From Sulfolobales archaeon (GTDB taxonomy: Archaea; Thermoproteota; Thermoprotei_A; Sulfolobales; Desulfurococcaceae): a DNA stretch of 64,000 bases. Each line of letters opens with the position of its first letter. The first letter of the stretch is position 1. The translations under genes and the position numbers were made by a program. This document shows, one piece after another, positions 1 to 8,073 of the stretch. The stretch covers positions 1 through 64,000 of the forward strand of contig JANXDZ010000002.1 in assembly GCA_025059075.1 (NCBI GenBank), written 5' to 3'. The notes beneath the pieces are model-generated. The model was not told the origin of the DNA, made no database searches, and was given only the letters and a program-made list of their open reading frames with translations.

Positions 1-498
1 GCCTGGGTCTTCTGCTACGAAGATCAGCAGTCCATTAATGATCCTTGGGATGCTCCTGAAGAAATTCTGTACCCACGCCCTTCTCTCAATAGACTTAATT
101 GCTCTAAGGAGGGGATTAATGCTATCTATAACTACTACATTAGGCTTAAAACCAGCTATTAATTCAGAGATCTGTTGAATAAAGTCCTTTACTGCTTCCT
201 CACCTGCTGGAATTGATGTACTCACAAACTTAAATGATTTGCCGCTTAACTCAGTGAAGTCCATGTTAAGTTTCTTCATGTAGTAAGTGAATTCATCCTC
301 AAACTCATTCATTGATATATAGAGGCACTTCACTCCCTTCAATGCATTCTTATAGCATATAGTTGATGCAAGAATAGTCTTGCCACAGCCTGGTTTGCCA
401 ACAATAACTATAGTAGCTCCAAACTTAAGTATATCCCTATATCTTACATCAAGATCTTCTATACCTAGCGTAATTCCATAACAGTTACTGCTTAGCAA
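1..498 (-). CDS. KaiC/RadA-like RecA-fold ATPase, C-terminal part beyond window
   Basis: Reading the complement leftward from a TTG at 498 gives about 166 open residues running off the window edge. Walker A (GKPGCGKT) falls at residues 34-41, a Walker B strand (VVVIDS) at about 121-126, and the N-terminal GITLGIEDLD is the usual KaiC-domain entry (TGI.GLD). KaiC-family proteins are soluble ATPases used in regulation, and FlaH/ArlH of the archaellum is one of them. The pilus cluster next door makes a FlaH-like accessory role conceivable, but that is inference. The frame is open further upstream to a TAG near 559 without ATG or GTG, so the exact start is uncertain. Confidence 0.75.
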   Translation of the reverse strand, partial: MLSSNCYGITLGIEDLDVRYRDILKFGATIVIVGKPGCGKTILASTICYKNALKGVKCLYISMNEFEDEFTYYMKKLNMDFTELSGKSFKFVSTSIPAGEEAVKDFIQQISELIAGFKPNVVVIDSINPLLRAIKSIERRAWVQNFFRSIPRIINGLLIFVAEDPG

Positions 499-559
499 AG
501 CTCTATGAAACCCCCACCTACTTGCTTTAATACCTGCACCTGTAAGTGTAGATTTTTTC

Positions 560-1027
560 TATTTAATCTCATATATAAGCCTACCAGATTGCAAACTAAA
601 TCACCGAAACACATTTCTTATGCCTTAATGTTTTACGATAACGATATACTTCTAAATACTGGGCCCCTTTCTCTGACTTTATGATTAAGCAGCTTTCTTC
701 CGAAGATGATTTACTTCAGTTAATATTAATGAAGAATAGCATCAGGCAATACAATACAGACTTATATAAAAACCAAAGTAGCTTCAAAAGCAATTGTTGA
801 AGTAAAAGAGATATGGCATGATGCGTAATTAATGCGATCAAGCTTCAAGATCTCAAGAAGATAACGGTTGTAGCCAAGCTGGGAATACAGTTTAAAATAG
901 ATGAGCTCCCTGAAGGAACTCACGCTCCTTAGAGGATTAGGCAGATCTATGGATGCAAACTCTATGGGGATAAACTTTTTTTCTTAGTCTTTGTGTTAAT
1001 AGATAGGAGCTTTGCATTAATGCTAAG
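560..1027. other. Intergenic stretch with fragmentary reading frames
   Basis: No convincing gene is present. A 39-codon ATG frame (681-800, +) has no family resemblance. Around 834-918 (+) a frame reads protein-like residues (LKKITVVAKLG) before a stop and continues to about 1030, which may be the residue of a decayed gene. No tRNA, hairpin terminator or repeat was recognised. Confidence 0.3.
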
Positions 1028-1375
1028 GTGATAAACAGAGTGAGAGCTTTTAGTTTAAATGAGTTAGCTAAGTACGTTAAAAACTATATAATGCAGCGCT
1101 CTCCTGGGTTAATGGAGTCACTGGATATGATTGCTGTATTTAGTGATGTTAACGCAACTAGCCTCATAGAACTATTCTTTAAGGATCCTAGTAAAACATT
1201 TCAATTACTTGTGAAGCATTATGGAAGTGTGGATACAGCTATCTTCATATTCATAAACTTCTTAGTGAAACCGCTCCTCATAAGGCTGGATAAACTAGCG
1301 CTTCTCGATCAAGTTGTTGAAGCCGCCATTAGAGATAAGGAGGAGTTCTATAGGTTAATTGAGTTAAGCCCCTAG
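1028..1375 (+). CDS. Conserved-looking 115-aa protein, function unknown
   Basis: The frame starts at GTG 1028; an in-frame TAG lies shortly upstream. The protein looks mostly helical, with a hydrophobic stretch around residues 72-90 (IFIFINFLVKPLLIRL), and has no recognisable motif. It lies 67 nt before the pilin gene on the same strand, but that gene has its own promoter, so a link to the pilus system is only positional. It could be a small regulator or accessory protein. Confidence 0.5.
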   Translation: MINRVRAFSLNELAKYVKNYIMQRSPGLMESLDMIAVFSDVNATSLIELFFKDPSKTFQLLVKHYGSVDTAIFIFINFLVKPLLIRLDKLALLDQVVEAAIRDKEEFYRLIELSP

Positions 1376-1402
1376 TCTTTACACTTCCTTTACTCAAGTA
1401 AT

Positions 1403-1420
1403 GAAACGCTTAAATACATT
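1403..1420 (+). promoter_or_regulatory. TATA/BRE promoter of the pilin gene
   Basis: GAAACGCTTAAATACA fits an archaeal BRE plus TATA box. Its centre lies about 30 nt before the GTG at 1443, so the pilin mRNA should be nearly leaderless. Confidence 0.6.
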
Positions 1421-1442
1421 GTATGTATGAGTATTTTACTAG

Positions 1443-1880
1443 GTGAGCAGTACGAAGGCTGTTTCACCAATAGTAGCAACTGTACTACTGATAGTTATTG
1501 CAATATCTACAGGGATACTTCTTTGGGTATGGGTTTCTGGCTACATATCAAGAGATCACACTCAATCAACTATAGTATTAGAGGAAAGAATTAGGGTTGA
1601 AGCAATACAAGTGAACTCTACAGGTGACTTCTTGAATATAACTATCTACGTTAGGAATATGGGCAGTATTGCTACAGTCATTTCATCAGCTTACGTATTA
1701 GATGCAAATGGCAACTACATTACTGCAAGCATAAATATTAGCGAAGAATTGGAGCCAGGTAAAGTAAAGGGCGTGATAGTAACTAGTTCAAATACATCAC
1801 TGACATCCGGCTACATGTATATAGCTAAGGTAGTTACATTTAGAGGAACTGAGGCATCATATCTATTTGTAGCTCCATGA
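1443..1880 (+). CDS. Archaeal type IV pilin (archaeal-type pilin N-terminal domain)
   Basis: This 145-aa protein begins with a short charged segment (residues 1-5), then SPIVATVLLIVIAIS and a roughly 20-residue hydrophobic helix. That is the hallmark of archaeal pilins processed by a PibD-type class III signal peptidase. The remainder is a beta-rich, Asn/Ser/Thr-rich extracellular domain with several N-x-S/T sequons. It should be the filament subunit assembled by the downstream ATPase and membrane proteins. The GTG start is supported by the TATA box about 30 nt upstream. The exact pilus type cannot be told from sequence. Confidence 0.85.
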   Translation: MSSTKAVSPIVATVLLIVIAISTGILLWVWVSGYISRDHTQSTIVLEERIRVEAIQVNSTGDFLNITIYVRNMGSIATVISSAYVLDANGNYITASINISEELEPGKVKGVIVTSSNTSLTSGYMYIAKVVTFRGTEASYLFVAP

Positions 1881-1885
1881 ACCAA

Positions 1886-1900
1886 GTGTTTATAAAAGCT
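1886..1900 (+). promoter_or_regulatory. TATA box upstream of the pilus ATPase gene
   Basis: GTTTATAAAAGC matches an archaeal TATA element about 55 nt before the TTG start at 1950, just after the pilin stop. The ATPase and membrane genes may therefore be transcribed separately from the abundant pilin. Confidence 0.5.
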
Positions 1901-1949
1901 AATTACCTTCTCAAATGGCATATCATATAGCATCGGGGTATGGGTAGGC

Positions 1950-3515
1950 TTGAGCATTAGGGTAGTGAATAGATACAGTCTATCGCAATATGTGACTATA
2001 ACTATTGTAGAGGGAATAGACGGTAAAATGAGGTATATAGTTGATGAACCGGTGCTCAACGACTTAAGCAAGAGGATCCTTGTGGAATCAATCAATAAAA
2101 TATATAGCGATACTAAGCTCCTCAAGAGTTTTTCAGATGCATCAAAGGCAAACGACTTCAGCTATGCCTTAAGCTTAGCTAAGCTAGCTGTTGAAAACGT
2201 AGTTAAGTCTAAGCATAGTGCTTTTAAAAAACTGGTGAAGACTCCTGTGCATAGTGGTTTAAGCATTGAAAATGAATTAGGCAAAGTGACTTACTATATT
2301 GCCAGGGATCTAGCAGGCTATGGACCAATAGATCCTTTACTAAAGGACCCTAGGATAGAGGATGTGACGTGTAATGGCGTAGGCATACCAATATACGTTT
2401 TTCACAATGAGTACGAGTGGCTTGAAACGAACATAGTTATGCCAGATGAAGAATCCATAGAGAGAGTTATTAGAAAGCTAAGCTATAGAGCTGGCCGCGA
2501 GCCATCTATAGCTCAGCCAATAGTTGAAGGAGTGCTGAGCCCTGAGGGGTATAGAGTCCACATAGCTTTAGACACTGTTTCAAGGAGGGGGCATAGCTTC
2601 ACTATAAGGAAGTTTAGGGAAAAGCCTTTCACAATTATTGAGCTAATCAATAGAGGCACTATTGATCCATGCGTCTCAGCGCTTCTATGGCTTGCAGTAG
2701 ACAATAAGCTGGGCGTAATATTTTATGGACCCACGGGCTCAGGAAAGACGACTCTAATGAATGCTATATCAATGCTCCTACCTTCGGAAATAAAGATAGT
2801 TAGTGTTGAAGACACTCCTGAGGTAAACCTCCCATTCCACGACAATTGGGTTCCAATGACCACTAGGCTTAGTTATGATGCTGCTGTACAGAGCGTGACT
2901 CTACAAGCTCAAGTCGAGAGTGCGCTGAGGCAGAGGCCTGATGTGCTTATACTTGGGGAGATAAGGTCTAGAGAGGCGTATGCTTTCTTTCAAGCTGTTT
3001 CAACAGGGCATGGGGGTCTTACGACAATACATTCTGAAAGCGTTGAGTCATTGATTGAGAGACTTACAGCGCCACCAATGAGTGTACCTAAATCGCTACT
3101 ACCTATTGCAAAGCTCTTAGTTAATATAGTTAGGCTAGCTACTCCAAGAGGTGTCTTAAGGAAGGTCATGTATGTTCATGAGCTAGAGGAATATTCACCA
3201 ATTACAGACTCCTTAACTACAAAGATCTTGGTTAAGTGGTATAGGGAAGTCGATGAGTGGAGGATTAATGTAAAGAATAATAGCTCATTTAAAACTATTG
3301 CTGAACTCAATGCAGTAAGTTATGGAGATGTAGTAGATGAACTTGTTAAGAGAGCAACAATCCTGGCTTATGCAGCTAGAAAAGAGCTTGATATAGCCTC
3401 ATTACATGTATTAATTAGGCGGTATAGGAGGGAGCCGGAGAAAGTATTTGGGGAAGCAGTTGAGTATTTAAAGAAGCCTTATGAGGTTAAAGAACTTGAA
3501 GCATACATTGCTTAA
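1950..3515 (+). CDS. Type II/IV secretion system ATPase (FlaI/TadA/GspE family)
   Basis: This 521-aa hexameric motor ATPase powers pilus assembly at the cytoplasmic face. Visible features are an N-terminal regulatory part, Walker A GPTGSGKT near residue 260, a Walker B region LILGEIRSRE near residue 333 and the His box GHGGLTTIHSES near residue 355. The start is TTG 1950, preceded by GGGTAGG. The C-terminus overlaps the next gene by 35 nt, indicating coupled expression with the TadC-like proteins. Family membership is clear, but whether the machine makes an adhesive pilus, a DNA-exchange pilus or something else is open. Confidence 0.92.
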   Translation: MSIRVVNRYSLSQYVTITIVEGIDGKMRYIVDEPVLNDLSKRILVESINKIYSDTKLLKSFSDASKANDFSYALSLAKLAVENVVKSKHSAFKKLVKTPVHSGLSIENELGKVTYYIARDLAGYGPIDPLLKDPRIEDVTCNGVGIPIYVFHNEYEWLETNIVMPDEESIERVIRKLSYRAGREPSIAQPIVEGVLSPEGYRVHIALDTVSRRGHSFTIRKFREKPFTIIELINRGTIDPCVSALLWLAVDNKLGVIFYGPTGSGKTTLMNAISMLLPSEIKIVSVEDTPEVNLPFHDNWVPMTTRLSYDAAVQSVTLQAQVESALRQRPDVLILGEIRSREAYAFFQAVSTGHGGLTTIHSESVESLIERLTAPPMSVPKSLLPIAKLLVNIVRLATPRGVLRKVMYVHELEEYSPITDSLTTKILVKWYREVDEWRINVKNNSSFKTIAELNAVSYGDVVDELVKRATILAYAARKELDIASLHVLIRRYRREPEKVFGEAVEYLKKPYEVKELEAYIA

Positions 3516-4386
3516 GACTATTAGTAAAGTTATACATGTAGCTTACGACTCGTTCTACAAGCTCTGCTCAAGTATTATCCCAAGCAGTGTTGAGCGCTTA
3601 GTCATAGGCTCTAAACTATCTAGTAGCATTGATAAGTACATTAGAGTAGTGTCTAGCATATCATTAGCAGCTACAGTCGCTGGAGGATTAACCTCTAGCT
3701 ACCTATTAATTGTGTTAACTGGAGACGTCCTCATAAGCTATATGGCTGGTCTAGCTATATCAATAGCAACATTCTTGGCGTCAATAGCTTTCTCAATATG
3801 GATTCCAGCAGCTAAGTACAGCAGTAGAGGGAGCCTGTTGGAGGCAAAGATGCCGATCTTTCTCTCACACCTATCACTGCTCTTAGCCTCTAGAATTGAC
3901 GTAAATAGAGCATTTATAGAACTAGAGGGCCTTTTAAAGGATCTAAGAATTTTTGATGTTGAATTACTATTGATAAATTCACTTACAAGCACTGGAGTGC
4001 CATTAAGTGAAGCTCTAGTTGCCGCTGCGCAAGTAACTCCATCGCCGACTATGAAAGAGCTCTTTCTCGGCCTAACATCGATAGCTAAAGCAGGTGGAGA
4101 TCCTATGCCTCTGCTAAACTCAATGATGGAGAGCTATGTTAGTAGGTATAACATGAGAGTTGAAAGAGCTGTTGGTGATTTAGCCATAATACTCGAGTTC
4201 TATGTAGCTTTCTCAATACTTTTGCCAATAGTGCTTAGCTCGTTAGCTCTATTGTTCACTATTCAGCCTATACATGGCCTTCCATTCGAGCTGTTATTAT
4301 TCATATCTGTATTTGTACTAGCTCCGATAATGCTCCTAAGCACTATGATCATGGCTGACGCCATAGTGTCTAAGCTGAGGCTGTGA
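3481..4386 (+). CDS. TadC/FlaJ-like pilus assembly membrane protein 1
   Basis: This 301-aa type II secretion F-domain protein is the membrane platform paired with the upstream ATPase. It has two hydrophobic helices around residues 60-105, a cytoplasmic helical T2SSF region, and two or three C-terminal helices (about 235-300). The ATG overlaps the ATPase gene by 35 nt, and the stop overlaps the next start (GTGA). Archaeal FlaJ proteins usually carry two T2SSF domains in about 500 residues; here the platform is split between this gene and the next, as in bacterial TadB/TadC. Confidence 0.85.
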   Translation: MRLKNLKHTLLKTISKVIHVAYDSFYKLCSSIIPSSVERLVIGSKLSSSIDKYIRVVSSISLAATVAGGLTSSYLLIVLTGDVLISYMAGLAISIATFLASIAFSIWIPAAKYSSRGSLLEAKMPIFLSHLSLLLASRIDVNRAFIELEGLLKDLRIFDVELLLINSLTSTGVPLSEALVAAAQVTPSPTMKELFLGLTSIAKAGGDPMPLLNSMMESYVSRYNMRVERAVGDLAIILEFYVAFSILLPIVLSSLALLFTIQPIHGLPFELLLFISVFVLAPIMLLSTMIMADAIVSKLRL

Positions 4387-5273
4387 GCATGAAGTTGAGG
4401 AAGGTCCTCCTATCGCTACTGCTCTTTGCTTTAATATCGCTCCTCACACCCATGCTTATACAGCACTTCCTGGGGGAATCGCTTACTACAGCTTTTCTAA
4501 TTAAGTTAGAGAAGTCTCCACTAATGCCTTTCTCGATTCCAGTACTTCCTCAGGGAGCTTACTTAACTATTGGAATGATTATCTCAGGTGCTTCCCTAAG
4601 TCTTTACACATATTATAGTGAGAAATTAGCTGAGGAAAGTGAGTTGAAGAGGCAGGCGTTAGAACTTCTCTCAATAGTTATAGCTTATGTTAAGGCTGGT
4701 TCATCCATGCTTGATGCTTTAGAAAAGTCTACAAGGCACGTTGGTAGACCCTTATTGGATCCTCTCGAGAGATTTATTGAAGCAGTAAAGCTAGGCACCG
4801 CCCCTGATGAAGCGTATAGAAAGGCTTTTAAACGTCCTCCAAGTGAAGTGGGAATGGTGTTTTCTTCAATAACTATAGGAATGAAGAGTGGGGGTCAATA
4901 CGCTAACATACTTATGCAGGGTGAGAATTACTTAATGCAAGTGTTGAGAATGGATGAACTTAGGAGAAGTAGGCTTGCAGATTATAAAGCTATAGTGCTT
5001 TTAGCAGTAATAGCATTCGCCATATCAGCCTTTGCATCCCTTAAATTAGTTGAATATATAGCTACTGCATCAACTATATTCCCTGCGGTAAGTGAAGTCA
5101 ACTTAGAGCTCCTCAAATCCAGCTACTACATCTCAGTACTGATAACAGCCATTACGTCAAGCATAGTCATTGGTAGAGTAGTAGGCTCAGTAATAGCATC
5201 TCTCAAATACATATCATTTTCAACGGCAATAGTAGCCCTCATATTCACTCTATACCCACTAATTCACGCATAG
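4383..5273 (+). CDS. TadC/FlaJ-like pilus assembly membrane protein 2
   Basis: This 296-aa protein has two N-terminal helices (about 8-30 and 58-78), a cytoplasmic T2SSF segment with the typical KAGSSMLDALE and PSEVGMVFSSI stretches, and C-terminal helices. The GTG at 4383 overlaps the previous stop in a GTGA; an ATG two codons later is an alternative start. Together with the preceding protein it should form a heteromeric platform for the pilus ATPase. Confidence 0.85.
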   Translation: MSMKLRKVLLSLLLFALISLLTPMLIQHFLGESLTTAFLIKLEKSPLMPFSIPVLPQGAYLTIGMIISGASLSLYTYYSEKLAEESELKRQALELLSIVIAYVKAGSSMLDALEKSTRHVGRPLLDPLERFIEAVKLGTAPDEAYRKAFKRPPSEVGMVFSSITIGMKSGGQYANILMQGENYLMQVLRMDELRRSRLADYKAIVLLAVIAFAISAFASLKLVEYIATASTIFPAVSEVNLELLKSSYYISVLITAITSSIVIGRVVGSVIASLKYISFSTAIVALIFTLYPLIHA

Positions 5274-5342
5274 CCTACAGCACTTCATCAAGTCTATTAA
5301 GGCATAGTAAATATAAGAAGGCTTGTTAACAACATGGAGTAG

Positions 5343-6263
5343 GTGCATTGCTTGGAGCTAGCTAAGCTATTGAGCGATGTAGTATTCTATAGCTATGTAA
5401 TGCTTAAAGGCGAGCTTGTTGACAGTTTTGCTTCAAGTGGGTTTGAAGAAGCTTTCAGAAGAATTAAAGATGCTTTTAATAAAGGAATCTATTTAGCTAG
5501 CATTAAGTTTGACGAGGTATTAGTCAAAGCCTTAATAGTTGATGGCAACATAGTTGGTTTAGCAGAAGTTCGAGAAGGCAGGCCTATTGAAGTAGGGGAA
5601 TTAAGCAGGCTTTCAGCTTCAAAGACTTTATTCACAAGCCTATATAGAGTCCCTGAAGAAGCTATAGAAACACATAGAGTTCTTAAAGAAGTTGTTAAAA
5701 GTATTAGAGAAAAGGAGGGCGTAGTCCCTGCAATACCTCCTCCTACAAAGGACGTTGGGGGATTCATAAAGGACTTCTTAAACTCCATCAATATATCAGT
5801 GAGGGAAGTGATGTTCAATGAGTCGACTGACTTAATTCAGATCAGTGTAAGAAGCGTAGAACGTGATATTGAACACAAACTCCTGTTATGGCTAATAACA
5901 TATGCTTTAACAGAGCGTAAACTCAACGAGTTGTTTACAAAAAACATTGAGATACACCTTGAATCCCCTAGGGGAAAGACTCATTACTCGCTCTTAAGCG
6001 AGCTTGACAAGGCTTCTGCAATAATTAATGGAGCTATTACTGTAAAATTCGCAAATACAACCATTGATAAGCAAAAGATCTCAATAAATCCAGCCACAGG
6101 TGAAGTGAGGGCTGAATACACATTGAGATCTAGTGAACAAGTGAGTAGAGAGCTCATTGAAAGATCAGCTAAAGAAGTTTCCACAACTATTTCAAAGATC
6201 TTGGGAGCTAAGGTACACTTAAAGATCTCTATAGGAAAGATCTCTGTAGATGTCAGGACTTAA
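5343..6263 (+). CDS. Unknown 306-aa soluble protein downstream of the pilus genes
   Basis: GTG 5343 opens a frame with no signal peptide or membrane helix. The protein alternates helical and strand-like stretches, has a Pro-rich hinge near residues 128-134 and a strand-rich C-terminus. No known family was recognised. It has an AT-rich candidate promoter (AGTAAATATAAG) about 35 nt upstream and lies 69 nt after the pilus operon on the same strand. It may be an independent gene or a pilus accessory factor. Confidence 0.6.
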   Translation: MHCLELAKLLSDVVFYSYVMLKGELVDSFASSGFEEAFRRIKDAFNKGIYLASIKFDEVLVKALIVDGNIVGLAEVREGRPIEVGELSRLSASKTLFTSLYRVPEEAIETHRVLKEVVKSIREKEGVVPAIPPPTKDVGGFIKDFLNSINISVREVMFNESTDLIQISVRSVERDIEHKLLLWLITYALTERKLNELFTKNIEIHLESPRGKTHYSLLSELDKASAIINGAITVKFANTTIDKQKISINPATGEVRAEYTLRSSEQVSRELIERSAKEVSTTISKILGAKVHLKISIGKISVDVRT

Positions 6264-6455
6264 AGTGCTGTAGTCATCTTCCAACAGCTGCCCCATCAAT
6301 GTTGATGTTTAATGGCATTTGTAAATGCTTTTAACTACACACCCATCTTTTGAAAAACCTTAAATGGAGATCTGCTGAGTGGAGAGAGCTTGCATAGGAT
6401 GTGTGAAGTCACAAGTTATTTAAAATGCTTACTTTAGGAACTCTCTTGACTCAAG

Positions 6456-6470
6456 TCTATTTAAATACTT
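6456..6470 (+). promoter_or_regulatory. TATA box for the gene at 6514
   Basis: TCTATTTAAATACTT is a strong archaeal TATA match about 50 nt before the ATG at 6514. The preceding 250 nt hold no gene that I can see. Confidence 0.55.
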
Positions 6471-6513
6471 AGAAGCATTAAAGCTATAGCGGGGAAAAGT
6501 CAAGGGTGATTAT

Positions 6514-6996
6514 ATGTCTCAAAAGCAATCTACGACATCTACGACTAAAAGCAAGGAGTTGAAAATCGTTACTAAATACGTTGCAACACTTGATGATGTA
6601 AAGAGCGATTTGAGGAAGTTAAAAGTGCTTTATATAATTAGCTTCTTTAATGATATATCTGAGAAAGCCTTACAGCATCTTATATATAGCATGAAGGAGG
6701 ATGGCTACCAGCTCTACCAAGACTTTATGATGATTAGCGGTGTTCCATTTAGCAAAGCCCTTAAGAACGATCTAACGATCTTGCTCTACGTAGGCTTGCT
6801 TGAAACTAATGTTAAGAGAAAGCTGTCTCTCACAAGCTTAGGTAAAGAAACTCTTCGGGAATGCATGGAGAAAGTTCCTAGCATAGATAAGGACTCTATA
6901 TCAAAGCTGGTTAACGAATTAAAGCCTAAGATAGCGCTAATAGATGCTGAAGTAGAATTAATGTTTAGAGGGGCTAAGAGGAGGAGGCCTAAGTAA
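6514..6996 (+). CDS. Winged-helix-like DNA-binding protein (predicted), 160 aa
   Basis: An ATG start follows a clear TATA box. After a Ser/Thr/Lys-rich N-terminal tail (about 20 residues) the protein reads as a compact helical domain. It ends in a strand-turn-strand-like segment (LLYVGLLETN then KLSLTSLGKE), typical of winged-helix regulators, followed by a helix and a basic tail (GAKRRRPK). No specific family is recognised. It converges with the gene at 7003. Confidence 0.5.
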   Translation: MSQKQSTTSTTKSKELKIVTKYVATLDDVKSDLRKLKVLYIISFFNDISEKALQHLIYSMKEDGYQLYQDFMMISGVPFSKALKNDLTILLYVGLLETNVKRKLSLTSLGKETLRECMEKVPSIDKDSISKLVNELKPKIALIDAEVELMFRGAKRRRPK

Positions 6997-7002
6997 TAGC
7001 TT

Positions 7003-7422
7003 TTAAATAGTTGTTTGAGGCGTGGGTTTTCGCTCACTCTTACTTACTTGAGCTAATATGGGGTTTAGCCTTCCTTCAACACTAAGCTTTTCAATCAATT
7101 CCTTGAATGCAGATGTATGCTTAATGTCTAATTCAAGGAGCTCGTAAAGTATCTTCCTTGAAGCTTCCCAGACTTCTGCCAGCATTTCCCTAGGCATGTG
7201 GCTAATTATAAATGGATCCTGAAGCCATTGATCGAAAGCACTTAGGGTTCTAGCCATGTGTTGAAACGCAGCTCTAGTTAGAACTATTAGCTCAAGTCTA
7301 TCTGCATCCCTTGTAGATTCCTCAACTTGTTTAAATGCATCTAAAGTAACTCTCTGTCTCTTAACCCATACTTCTAAGTTATGAACAAATGAATCCGACA
7401 CTGCTTCCACCTCTAACAGCAC
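7003..7422 (-). CDS. Conserved archaeal helical protein (DUF2153-like)
   Basis: This 139-aa, all-helical protein has the segments RAAFQHMARTL, FDQWLQDPFI and SHMPREML, which I associate with the uncharacterised archaeal DUF2153 group; that assignment is from memory and moderate. There is no signal peptide or metal motif. It is the only gene in its strand block and ends only 7 nt from the convergent gene at 6514-6996. Confidence 0.65.
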   Translation of the reverse strand: MLLEVEAVSDSFVHNLEVWVKRQRVTLDAFKQVEESTRDADRLELIVLTRAAFQHMARTLSAFDQWLQDPFIISHMPREMLAEVWEASRKILYELLELDIKHTSAFKELIEKLSVEGRLNPILAQVSKSERKPTPQTTI

Positions 7423-7670
7423 ATGCTAGCCTCTTACCCTAAGGACAATTATATACTTTAGTGCTCTATGAATTCACCCGCCTTCAACTATAGAAGCATT
7501 CACTATAGCTATTGTAGGTTTATTGCTCTCCGCATATTGCAATGGCATAAGCCCTCTCTCTATTTATCTAACTTTATTAAGCACTATAATGGAGATCCAA
7601 TAAAGTTGTGTGGGTAAGGTTTAAAAGCATTGTTCATTGATAGTTTCCTAGAGTACATGGGGTTGCGTAA
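7423..7670. other. Divergent intergenic region with a tiny minus-strand frame
   Basis: On the minus strand a 24-codon ATG frame (7548 to 7474) follows a GAGAGAGGG Shine-Dalgarno-like run and ends in Gly-Gly-stop; its status is unknown. On the plus strand, GTTTAAAAGC (7619-7628) is the likely TATA box for the gene at 7671. Confidence 0.3.
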
Positions 7671-8072
7671 GTGAGCTTAGAGGAATTAGTTAGATCAGTG
7701 CTTAGCGAAGCCGACCTCATAGTAAGGACTCAGCGTGGAAAGATATTGGGGATCCATAGAGAACTTCCAGTACTTCTCTCAGTATCACTTAGGAAGAATG
7801 GAGCATTAATAAGAATTGAAGCCATGGAGGACCTTAGGAGTGCTCTCGATGAATTAGTGTCTTTAGGTGAAAATGCTAAGTCTGTAGTTGACGATGTATT
7901 GACTGAGTTGAGGAATATAGCAATAGACTTAAAGAACTCTCTTGAAGCAAGAGGAGTCAACGTATCTCTTGAATTAAGAAGTGGGGAAAGCGATGTGAGG
8001 GAAATATTAGAGGAAATAGTTGAAGAATATGGGGAACTTATTGGAGAAGAGGAATTGTTTGAGGAGGAGTAG
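7671..8072 (+). CDS. Unknown 133-aa acidic protein preceding the phosphohexomutase gene
   Basis: The GTG start lies about 45 nt after a TATA box. The protein is helical with a very acidic C-terminal tail. Its stop at 8072 is immediately followed by the TTG start of the phosphohexomutase, and its last codons form that gene's Shine-Dalgarno (GAGGAGGAG). The two are therefore translationally coupled. No family recognised. Confidence 0.6.
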   Translation: MSLEELVRSVLSEADLIVRTQRGKILGIHRELPVLLSVSLRKNGALIRIEAMEDLRSALDELVSLGENAKSVVDDVLTELRNIAIDLKNSLEARGVNVSLELRSGESDVREILEEIVEEYGELIGEEELFEEE

Positions 8073-8073
8073 T

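Noticed and set aside
7474-7548. 24-codon frame ending in Gly-Gly on the minus strand
   Set aside because: Too short and without TATA at proper spacing; the Gly-Gly end is likely chance.
8020-8073. Longer N-terminus for the phosphohexomutase starting at 8020
   Set aside because: It would lie wholly inside the upstream gene, whereas TTG 8074 has a strong ribosome site and matches the family N-terminus.
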